This document shows, piece by piece, positions 30,029 to 35,211 of a DNA stretch of 35,211 bases; the stretch's first letter is position 1; the number at the start of each line of letters is the position of its first letter. The position numbers and the translations under genes are program-made. The notes beneath the pieces were generated by a model. That model was given only the letters and a program-made list of their open reading frames with translations. It had not been told where the DNA came from and searched no databases. The stretch covers positions 1-35,211 of IMG/VR virus record IMGVR_UViG_3300021170_000048; one strand, written 5' to 3'. The stretch is from a virus.

Positions 30029-30697
30029 ATGTCTAAAGCTAATAAGTGTTATGGTATTGGTATGGGCCTCATTTACACCCTTCCAGTTCCTAAAGCCTTT
30101 GAAACCGCCCCTAATAGTGGCGATACAAATTGGGAAGTAGGGCAGGTAGTCTATACGCCAGGACCGACAGCTACAAACTTTTACATCTATGCAGGAGCAG
30201 GAGTTTGGTCGCTTTTTGCAACTCAATCAGGCGATATAGTTTCTGTAGTAGGCACAGCTAATCAAATCACTGTCACTACCTCCTCGGGCGTTGCAACGAT
30301 ATCTCTTCCTTCTGCAATAACAACACCAGGATCGCTAACTACCACAACGAGTTTAGCTGCTACAACCACTGTCACGGGGGGAACTGGTATAACTGCAACG
30401 ACAGGATCTATCACAGCAACTAATGGCAATCTAGTATTAGGGACAGCGGGGAATAAGCTTTTAATTACCACAGGAGCAAATGCGTCTTGTGGTGTTTCAG
30501 CGAACATGACAGGAACACCAGGTGCAGTTACAGTTGCAACAACGGCTTGCACGGCATCAAGCATCATCCTGTTTTCTCGAGCAACTACGGGAGGGACACC
30601 AGGTCAAGTGTCAATCACTGCTCAAAGCACGTCTGGATTTACGCTTACATCTACAGGCAATGAAACATCAACGTTCAATTGGCTAATTATTAACTAG
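30029..30697 (+). CDS. Tail-fibre-type protein (222 aa)
   Basis: AAGGAG precedes the ATG. The N-terminus (NTNWEVGQVVYTPG in a beta context, then FYIYAGAGVWSLFATQSGD) looks like an attachment or capping domain. The middle is Thr/Gly/Ser-rich repeating beta sequence (LTTTTSLAATTTVTGGTGIT), and the end SQST-FTLTSTGNETSTFNWL resembles beta-rich tips of phage fibres. It opens the tail-fibre locus, separated from the late operon by the leftward P63C module. Receptor-binding role inferred. Confidence 0.65.
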   Translation: MSKANKCYGIGMGLIYTLPVPKAFETAPNSGDTNWEVGQVVYTPGPTATNFYIYAGAGVWSLFATQSGDIVSVVGTANQITVTTSSGVATISLPSAITTPGSLTTTTSLAATTTVTGGTGITATTGSITATNGNLVLGTAGNKLLITTGANASCGVSANMTGTPGAVTVATTACTASSIILFSRATTGGTPGQVSITAQSTSGFTLTSTGNETSTFNWLIIN

Positions 30698-30704
30698 AGG
30701 CTAT

Positions 30705-31049
30705 ATGAGCAATTGCAATTTATCGCAACAAGCAGGATGGCCAAATGAGCTAAGTGCCGCGATGGTCACATCTTCGGTTGTTAAAATAGGAACGATGCTT
30801 TTCAATCCTGTGATTTTGATTTTCGATAATCAATCAACCGCATCTGTAGCTATATCAGTAAATGATGCTACTGGAACGAATGTATGGAGAACATTTCCGG
30901 CTGGTGAAGCAGTTGTTCTTGATATGAGAGGGAATCATGGTCTTGCAGCTAATTTTACAGCGAGTTTAGGAACAACTTTTTATGGTGCTGGCACATCTGC
31001 TACAGGTAATTTTTCTATATCATATGTTTATGCAGCATCTAACAATTGA
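30705..31049 (+). CDS. Small beta-rich tail-fibre-locus protein (114 aa)
   Basis: GAGG precedes the ATG at 30705. The sequence is beta-rich (VILIFDNQSTASVAISVNDA, TGTNVWRTFPAGEAVVLDMR) like a small jelly-roll or Ig-type domain, without Cys pairs that would fix it. Position suggests a fibre or decoration protein. No family assigned. Confidence 0.55.
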   Translation: MSNCNLSQQAGWPNELSAAMVTSSVVKIGTMLFNPVILIFDNQSTASVAISVNDATGTNVWRTFPAGEAVVLDMRGNHGLAANFTASLGTTFYGAGTSATGNFSISYVYAASNN

Positions 31050-31055
31050 GGTAAC

Positions 31056-31559
31056 GTGAGTCAGATTTACAAACCTCTTTCTTCCAGTGGCCCAATTCCC
31101 GGGAATATTCCAACGAAATTCCTTTTGGACGATTCAAATATTGCTGTTCCTTTAGCAAATGAAATTATTGTTCATGGTGTTGGGTCGACAACTTCTTTAG
31201 GGTCATCTAATGAGATAGTTATTACTGTAATCAATGATGGGTTTACCTGGTCTGAACAAACGACAAATTTCAATGCCGCAGTTCAAAATGGATATTTTTG
31301 CAACAATGGTTTAACGGTTACCCTACCTGCAACTTCTGGTCTTGTTATAGGAAATACAATCATTATTTACATAGACACTTCTAGTTCTGTTACGATCCAA
31401 GCTAATGCAGGCCAGAGTATCCAAGTAGGATCAACTATATCAGCCGCCGCGGGTACTGCTGTTAGTAACACTCGAGGCGCTATCCTAGAGTTAATTTTTA
31501 AGCCGAGTGATGTTACCTGGCATACACAATCGAGCTTAGGGGTGTGGGCCGTTACCTAA
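31056..31559 (+). CDS. Beta-rich tail-fibre-locus protein, GTG start (167 aa)
   Basis: GAGGT sits just before GTG 31056. The N-terminus (LSSSGPIPGNIPTKFLLDDS) resembles the opening of several phage fibre proteins. The middle has TVTLPATSGLVIGNTIIIYI and SSSVTIQANAGQSIQVG, repeated beta hairpins as seen in fibre shafts. Likely part of the same fibre complex. Confidence 0.6.
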   Translation: MSQIYKPLSSSGPIPGNIPTKFLLDDSNIAVPLANEIIVHGVGSTTSLGSSNEIVITVINDGFTWSEQTTNFNAAVQNGYFCNNGLTVTLPATSGLVIGNTIIIYIDTSSSVTIQANAGQSIQVGSTISAAAGTAVSNTRGAILELIFKPSDVTWHTQSSLGVWAVT

Positions 31560-31591
31560 AAGCGAAAAGAAATTTAACAGAAGGTTTAAAC

Positions 31592-32740
31592 ATGGCTACA
31601 CCTAGCAATGACCTGAATATTAGTCAAGCTGGATATGTCGTTTTCGATGGCACATCAACATTTACAGGCAGAACTTTTCAAGCAGGAACAGGAATTGCTT
31701 TAACAAATGCTTCAGGGGTTGCAGGAAATACAACCATTAGTGTCACAGGAGGAGCACCCGTAACTTCTGTTACTACTTCAAACGCGACTCCTCAATTTGT
31801 GCTTTCGGGATCTACAGAAAATGTAGATTTTGGAATTTCGAATCTTCTTTTAGGAAGTGCTGGGAGTTCGATAATTGGAGGCGCTTCTTCAAATACTTCT
31901 CTAGGCTTAAGCGCTATGGCGGCTCTTACTAATGGGGAAAATAACTGTGCAGTAGGAACCGATGCTCTCACTTTAATGAATACAGGGATACAAAATACAG
32001 CCTGTGGGTCAAATGCATTGGCGTCGATTACTAATGGTCAAAGTTGCACAGCAGTGGGATATGCAGCCCTTAATAAATGCACAACAAATTCAAATACTGC
32101 TATAGGGGCTGGCTGCCTTCAAAGCGTAGTTACAGGCAATCAAAACGTGGGAGTGGGTTATACTTGTTTGGCAAATGCAACTAACTCATCGAATAGCGTT
32201 GTAGGCCATAATGGGCTAGATAATTTAACTACTGGTAATCAAAATAGTGGTATAGGAGCGGAATTAGCTGTAGGCCTCTTAACAGGTTCAAACAATATAT
32301 TTATGGGATATACAGCTGGTTCTAGTTATACTGGAGCCGAATCTGGCAATATTCTAATAAATTCCGCTGGAACTGTAGGAGAGTCCAATGTCACTCGAAT
32401 AGGTACAAGTCAAACTCAATGTTATTTAGTCGGGGTGTTGAATACAAATTCAGGGAGAGTAGTCAACACGCATTCTGTCGCGACAACCTATACAACATTG
32501 ATTACGGACGATGTTATCTTTGCTAATTCCTCGGGGGGAGCATTCACTATTACTTTGATAGCATCCCCTGTTACTGGAACTACCTATAGAATTAAGGATG
32601 TTACAGGTTCGGCAGCAACACATAATATCACTGTAGCGCCTAGCGCAGGAAATATTGATGGTGCTTCAACATATGTTATTAATATAAATTATGAATCTAT
32701 TGATGTGATTTATAATGGAACCAGTTGGTCGATAGTATAA
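31592..32740 (+). CDS. Tail fibre with trimeric-adhesin-like repeats (382 aa)
   Basis: ATG 31592 is preferred, with AGAAGG upstream. The N-terminus has SQAGYVVFDGTSTFTGRTFQ and AGTGIALTNASGVAGNTTIS. Residues about 105-260 carry repeats of the type NxAxGxxAL..xTxGxQNxGxGxxxL (NTAIGAGCLQSVVTGNQNVG, VGHNGLDNLTTGNQNSGIGA), similar to beta-solenoid heads of trimeric adhesins. The C-terminal 90 residues are a beta-rich tip ending YNGTSWSIV. It likely determines host range. Confidence 0.75.
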   Translation: MATPSNDLNISQAGYVVFDGTSTFTGRTFQAGTGIALTNASGVAGNTTISVTGGAPVTSVTTSNATPQFVLSGSTENVDFGISNLLLGSAGSSIIGGASSNTSLGLSAMAALTNGENNCAVGTDALTLMNTGIQNTACGSNALASITNGQSCTAVGYAALNKCTTNSNTAIGAGCLQSVVTGNQNVGVGYTCLANATNSSNSVVGHNGLDNLTTGNQNSGIGAELAVGLLTGSNNIFMGYTAGSSYTGAESGNILINSAGTVGESNVTRIGTSQTQCYLVGVLNTNSGRVVNTHSVATTYTTLITDDVIFANSSGGAFTITLIASPVTGTTYRIKDVTGSAATHNITVAPSAGNIDGASTYVININYESIDVIYNGTSWSIV

Positions 32741-32752
32741 AGGAGATGGTTA

Positions 32753-33250
32753 ATGGCGTATAATACTAGTAGTGGAGGAGGAGGCAATTCAGCCTCATTT
32801 TCAGTACAACTCTCAGCAAATCAAGCGGCTGTTACTGGAAATAACACTCAATATAAAATTCCTTATAATCTCATTTTATTTGATACTGCAAGTGGCTGGA
32901 CGGCTAGTCCTAATTATTTCTATACGTTTCCATTCACAGGGAATTATCAACTGTCTGTAAGAACATTTCTTTATACCTCTTCAGGTGTAAATACATCAAC
33001 TCAGTTCTTCCAGTGGGCCAGCTATAATGGTGCTGCATATCCAGGGGATCGATTTTCAGATTTAGACCCTGGCAATCTTGGCTTAACAGTAAACGGTGAA
33101 TTTTTGTTTACTCAGTCTTGGGTACACGCCGCAACAGCAGGAGACACCGTTTCTGTACTAATTGATTGTTTAGGTGGAACTTTAAATGTGGGTGCCGGAG
33201 GAGGAGCCGCAGGGTCTCCAGCATGTATTTTCAGTGGATATTTAATTTAA
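32753..33250 (+). CDS. C1q/TNF-like jelly-roll protein (165 aa)
   Basis: AAAGGAG precedes the ATG. SASFSVQLSANQAAVTGNNT, QYKIPYNLILFDTASGW, FTGNYQLSVRTFLYTSS and VSVLIDCLGGTLNVGAGG follow the strand order of a C1q-like jelly roll, with the usual F-GxY core. These domains form trimeric receptor-binding knobs in phage fibres. It probably caps the neighbouring repeat protein. Confidence 0.7.
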   Translation: MAYNTSSGGGGNSASFSVQLSANQAAVTGNNTQYKIPYNLILFDTASGWTASPNYFYTFPFTGNYQLSVRTFLYTSSGVNTSTQFFQWASYNGAAYPGDRFSDLDPGNLGLTVNGEFLFTQSWVHAATAGDTVSVLIDCLGGTLNVGAGGGAAGSPACIFSGYLI

Positions 33251-33259
33251 GGTTTTTAG

Positions 33260-33412
33260 ATGCCATTCAAATCTAAAGCGCAAGCCGCTTACCTGTATTC
33301 TCAGAAACCAGAGATAGCAAAAGAATTTGCCGAACATACTCCAAAAAGTGCATACAAAAAAATGCCTGAGCATGTAAAAAAAAAGAAATCATCCAAGAAA
33401 GGAAAGAAATAA
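33260..33412 (+). CDS. Small conserved-type phage protein (50 aa)
   Basis: The start MPFKSKAQAAYLYSQKPEIA followed by KEFAEHTPK closely follows a short conserved phage protein (MPFKSKAQ... then hydrophobic helix, then E-TP) of unknown function. The C-terminal third is Lys-rich. It overlaps the next gene by 3 bases (TAATG). Confidence 0.75.
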   Translation: MPFKSKAQAAYLYSQKPEIAKEFAEHTPKSAYKKMPEHVKKKKSSKKGKK

Positions 33413-33540
33413 TGGCGCACAAGACTAAAGCTCATATGAAAGAACACGAGCATAAAGAAAAAATGTCATGCAAGGGAATGAAAGAAGCGAAAGGCATGAA
33501 ACGTGAGCATGAGAAAAAGAAAGAGCACAAAAAGAAATAA
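33412..33540 (+). CDS. Tiny Lys/His-rich protein (42 aa)
   Basis: The TAATG overlap supports translation. The sequence is made almost wholly of Lys, His, Glu and Met (HKTKAHMKEHEHKEKMSCKG). It could bind nucleic acid or metals. Last gene of the rightward fibre locus. Confidence 0.55.
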   Translation: MAHKTKAHMKEHEHKEKMSCKGMKEAKGMKREHEKKKEHKKK

Positions 33541-33546
33541 GTAAAG

Positions 33547-33592
33547 AATGCCTCGATAAGCCTTTACTGATTAGGGGCATCATCGAGGTATT
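33547..33592. terminator. Inverted repeat between convergent operons
   Basis: AATGCCTCGAT (33547-33557) pairs with ATCGAGGTATT (33582-33592), 11 bp with one G-U pair and a 24-base loop. It lies between the rightward gene ending at 33540 and the leftward lipoprotein ending at 33622. No U-tract; bidirectional termination is inferred from location. Confidence 0.45.
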
Positions 33593-33621
33593 CAAATTTA
33601 TATCTAATTCTAGATATATCT

Positions 33622-33861
33622 TTAGCTCCAATCCTGATATTCATACTGGCGGTCACTTCCATTTTTACCGTCTGGCTCTCTAGGTCGATAATCTTGTGGT
33701 TCATTCTTTGCCAATGGAATACTTACATTGGGCGAAACGGTGGGAGAAGCAGCTTGGTTCTCGGTTTGAGTATCTGTGGAGCCTTCCGAATGCTGCATCG
33801 AAACATTAAAAGTACAAGCGTTCAGCAAAAGGGCAAGAGGTAAGAAAAATGATTTTCGCAT
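33622..33861 (-). CDS. Small lipoprotein (79 aa)
   Basis: ATG 33861 has GGGAG just upstream. Residues 1-16 (MRKSFFLPLALLLNAC) are a lipoprotein signal with the lipobox LNAC. Residue +2 is Thr, so outer-membrane sorting is expected in a Gram-negative host. The mature part is polar, Pro- and Glu-rich, without a repeated motif. Candidate roles are outer spanin, superinfection exclusion or a host-envelope modifier. Confidence 0.75.
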   Translation of the reverse strand: MRKSFFLPLALLLNACTFNVSMQHSEGSTDTQTENQAASPTVSPNVSIPLAKNEPQDYRPREPDGKNGSDRQYEYQDWS

Positions 33862-33917
33862 AAGGCTCCCAATAAAGAAAAAGTTTAAAATTGGCAATCG
33901 CCCATAGTTAAAAACTA

Positions 33918-33950
33918 ATATCTATTAATGCATGTTAAATTAATAGATAT
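33918..33950. repeat. Perfect 12-bp inverted repeat
   Basis: ATATCTATTAAT (33918-33929) and ATTAATAGATAT (33939-33950) flank a 9-base centre. It overlaps the stop codon of the 30-aa gene and precedes the lipoprotein gene. It could be a regulator site or an AU-rich RNA hairpin that separates the lipoprotein from the upstream genes. Confidence 0.6.
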
Positions 33951-34032
33951 GGATGGACAAATACATTCTATAAGCTATGTAGAGGCACATAGCGCCATTC
34001 ATAAACCAAAGAATAGCAATGATTTTTTCCAT
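33940..34032 (-). CDS. Tiny membrane peptide (30 aa)
   Basis: MEKIIAILWFMNGAMCLYIA is a single membrane span with a short polar tail. It follows the 54-aa membrane gene by 9 bases, with a weak AAGG upstream. Its stop lies in the right arm of the 33918-33950 palindrome. Supported by operon position and composition only. Confidence 0.4.
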   Translation of the reverse strand: MEKIIAILWFMNGAMCLYIAYRMYLSIHIY

Positions 34033-34041
34033 GCCTTAATC

Positions 34042-34206
34042 TTATACATCTGGCTCTTTTTCCACGAAATAATATTTTTTATCAAGCTCTTCGACGAATT
34101 TTTTTGAAGCGCGGAGACATACATTTTTCAGTAGATGGTGTATAAGTAATCCACCTCCAAAAACCCCAAGAGTAAATGATGCAAGATGAAGAATCCAAAA
34201 TGTCAT
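34042..34206 (-). CDS. Small membrane protein (54 aa)
   Basis: The start overlaps the stop of the coiled-coil gene (ATGA). Residues 3-25 (FWILHLASFTLGVFGGGLLI) span the membrane, and a charged helix follows (RASKKFVEELDKKYYFVEKE). One span plus a charged tail fits a holin- or spanin-type component, not proven. Confidence 0.6.
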   Translation of the reverse strand: MTFWILHLASFTLGVFGGGLLIHHLLKNVCLRASKKFVEELDKKYYFVEKEPDV

Positions 34207-34484
34207 TGTGCTACCATTTCAAATATCTGACAATGTAAATCCGTTTTACATTCATTCATTTGACAAATTCCGCGCTCTAGGATCTCCAGCCTTGACTCAA
34301 GCTCGGTTAGGCGTTTCTCACTTCTTCCAATCTTGCCAAACTGCCCCTTACGCTGCCTCTCTAGCTTTGCTTCGATTTCATTTAAACGAGCCGTCAAAAT
34401 TTCTTGAGGAGTGGGAGGAAATAATCTTAATTGTGTAAATTCTCCGGGAAGCGATTCACATTCTTTCCATGATGAGTTTTTCAT
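34203..34484 (-). CDS. Coiled-coil protein (93 aa)
   Basis: ATG 34484 is preferred, with GAGGAAAAT just upstream; an earlier frame start at 34538 overlaps the promoter. Residues about 28-75 form a long charged coiled coil (LNEIEAKLERQRKGQ, KRLTELESRLEILERG), and the end has CQMNECKTDLHCQ. First gene of the leftward membrane-protein/lipoprotein operon. Function unknown. Confidence 0.65.
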   Translation of the reverse strand: MKNSSWKECESLPGEFTQLRLFPPTPQEILTARLNEIEAKLERQRKGQFGKIGRSEKRLTELESRLEILERGICQMNECKTDLHCQIFEMVAQ

Positions 34485-34493
34485 ATTTTCCTC

Positions 34494-34546
34494 TTGCTTT
34501 ATGCTAAGAGTTATATTATATAATAGCCATATAGTCAAGGGGTGTT
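34494..34546. promoter_or_regulatory. Overlapping divergent promoters
   Basis: Leftward: TTGACT (34533-34538), 17-base spacer, TATAAC (34510-34515). Rightward: TTGCTT (34494-34499), 19-base spacer, TATAAT (34519-34524), then AAGGGG before ATG 34547. The two promoters occupy the same 50 bases, so use of one may exclude the other. Confidence 0.5.
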
Positions 34547-34702
34547 ATGCAAAAAGAGCGCTTAAAATCATTTTGCCTTATGCTAAGTAATGATATGCAC
34601 AAAAAAATTTTCAAAGAAACAAAGACACTTCCCGGTATTTCAATGTGTCAATGGATTCGGGAGGCTATTGACGAACGGTTTAAGAGGAAAGGGAAAAATT
34701 AA
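34547..34702 (+). CDS. Ribbon-helix-helix-like protein (51 aa)
   Basis: AAGGGG precedes the ATG. KSFCLMLSNDMHKKIFKETK followed by SMCQWIREAIDERFK has the strand-helix-helix spacing of small MetJ/Arc-like regulators. It lies next to overlapping divergent promoters, so autoregulation is likely. The last codons contain the 20-base cassette repeated in front of two downstream genes. TAAATG joins it directly to the next gene. Confidence 0.65.
   Translation: MQKERLKSFCLMLSNDMHKKIFKETKTLPGISMCQWIREAIDERFKRKGKN
34677..34696 (+). repeat. Ribosome-binding cassette, copy 1
   Basis: GGTTTAAGAGGAAAGGGAAA. Here it encodes the end of the ribbon-helix-helix protein (RFKRKGK) in its frame. Copies 2 and 3 (34987-35006 and 197-216) carry the ribosome site in front of later genes. 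Confidence 0.7.
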
Positions 34703-34987
34703 ATGGGAATGTCGCAATACGTTAAAGCATATATAAGTGATACAGATTCAACATATCAAAAACAGGCTAAAGTTTTAAGGGCTTGTCTTGAAGCTGGAAT
34801 CTCGTTACCTGAAGAGACAGCTAAATATTTTGGAAGCAATGAGCCTGAAGAATATCTTTTGGATGAGAAATTAGAAATTGAAATCCCTAAAACTTATTTT
34901 TCTGAAGATGGCAGAGAAGGCTTTGAAATATCTGTAAAAGATCTTCCTTTAGGCGTTCATAAAATTCGCTTTATTAATTCTTGGTAG
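34703..34987 (+). CDS. Hypothetical protein (94 aa)
   Basis: Begins right after the previous stop (TAAATG). The protein has a helical start (YQKQAKVLRACLEAGISLPE), then acidic strands (LEIEIPKTYFSEDGREGFEI) and a short end, KIRFINSW. No family recognised. It ends 18 bases before the junction-spanning gene, inside the repeated cassette region. Confidence 0.65.
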   Translation: MGMSQYVKAYISDTDSTYQKQAKVLRACLEAGISLPEETAKYFGSNEPEEYLLDEKLEIEIPKTYFSEDGREGFEISVKDLPLGVHKIRFINSW

Positions 34988-35010
34988 GTTTAAGAGAAAA
35001 GGGAAATGAA
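34987..35010 (+). repeat. Ribosome-binding cassette, copy 2
   Basis: Differs from copy 1 by one base in the first 20. It includes the AAGGGA ribosome site for ATG 35006. Identical over 24 of 25 bases to copy 3 at 197-221, including the start codon and the next bases. Confidence 0.7.
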
Positions 35011-35211
35011 AAAATACGAGATTAAAATTTATAGAGGAAATCGATTTTATCCATTAGGCGGTTATCACGATTATGTAGGATCGCTTTTTTTTTGTGATAT
35101 AGAAAAGCTGGACGATCAAATTGAGAAAGCAAAAAAACTTATAGAATCCACATCAGGCAAGAACGAAGATGGAAGCGGTGAAGAGTGGGCGCAATTAGTT
35201 TTTCCGTTGTC
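35006..35211 (+). CDS. Hypothetical protein, N-terminal part (continues at window start)
   Basis: ATG 35006 is preceded by the AAGGGA site. The frame is open to the end of the window and continues, after the 145-base overlap, at position 146 of the window. The N-terminus is KKYEIKIYRGNRFYPLGG, beta-like, then a charged helix (EKLDDQIEKAKKLIE). Complete length would be 87 residues. Function unknown. Confidence 0.75.
   Translation, partial: MKKYEIKIYRGNRFYPLGGYHDYVGSLFFCDIEKLDDQIEKAKKLIESTSGKNEDGSGEEWAQLVFPL
35067..35211 (+). repeat. Terminal overlap with bases 1-145
   Basis: The last 145 bases match the first 145 with one mismatch (T at 35085, G at 19) at the edge of a T-run. It joins an intact gene across the ends, so a circular assembly or a direct terminal repeat is indicated. 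Confidence 0.9.

Noticed and set aside
30262-30567. Long opposite-strand frame within the fibre gene
   Set aside because: It mirrors the repetitive Thr/Ala-rich coding sequence of the rightward fibre gene and has no ribosome site or neighbour.

Overview
This 35.2 kb window looks like an almost complete, circularly assembled genome of a short-tailed (podovirus-like) double-stranded DNA phage. The first 145 bases recur at the end (35067-35211) with one mismatch, and one small gene is split across that junction, so the real circular length is about 35,066 bp. Base composition is moderately AT-rich, genes are tightly packed with many ATGA/TAATG overlaps, and most starts have good Shine-Dalgarno sites. 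A predicted outer-membrane-type lipoprotein suggests a Gram-negative-type host envelope. The host itself cannot be named from the sequence. No integrase, DNA polymerase, primase, RNA polymerase, tRNA or recognisable endolysin was seen.

Layout. (1) 34547 through the junction to 1273 (+): a run of small genes beginning with a ribbon-helix-helix protein. (2) 1319-3852 (-): a recombination operon with a RecT/Red-beta-like single-strand annealing protein, a fragment resembling the C-terminal part of YqaJ-type exonucleases, and small accessory proteins. (3) 4053-8541 (+): a small helix-turn-helix regulator, a replication-initiator-like protein, zinc proteins, an HNH nuclease, a RusA resolvase with a C-terminal extension, several tiny genes and a protein with an SSB-like acidic tip. 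(4) 8567-9382 (-): small accessory genes, including a ribbon-helix-helix protein and a zinc-ribbon gene broken by one TGA. (5) 9572-28582 (+): the late operon: small and large terminase, portal, scaffold, N4-gp56-like major capsid, head/tail structural proteins, tail protein and internal virion proteins. It is interrupted by an opposite-strand zinc-finger gene and a free-standing HNH homing endonuclease. (6) 28579-29903 (-): a helix-turn-helix regulator, a P63C-domain protein and two tiny membrane peptides. (7) 30029-33540 (+): a tail-fibre/adhesin locus with trimeric-adhesin-like repeats and a C1q-like jelly roll. (8) 33622-34484 (-): a coiled-coil protein, two small membrane proteins and a lipoprotein.

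The most unusual signals are non-coding. Two intergenic elements share two sequence blocks and fold into hairpins (4726-4792 and 14427-14497). Two leftward promoters carry a conserved leader with a three-codon ORF (about 3911-3980 and 9441-9508). A 20-25 base ribosome-binding cassette is repeated in front of consecutive genes around the junction. The HTH/P63C region has an operator-like palindrome enclosing a -10 box and 10-bp iterons over a second promoter. Functions given below come from motif recognition by eye; no database search was run.
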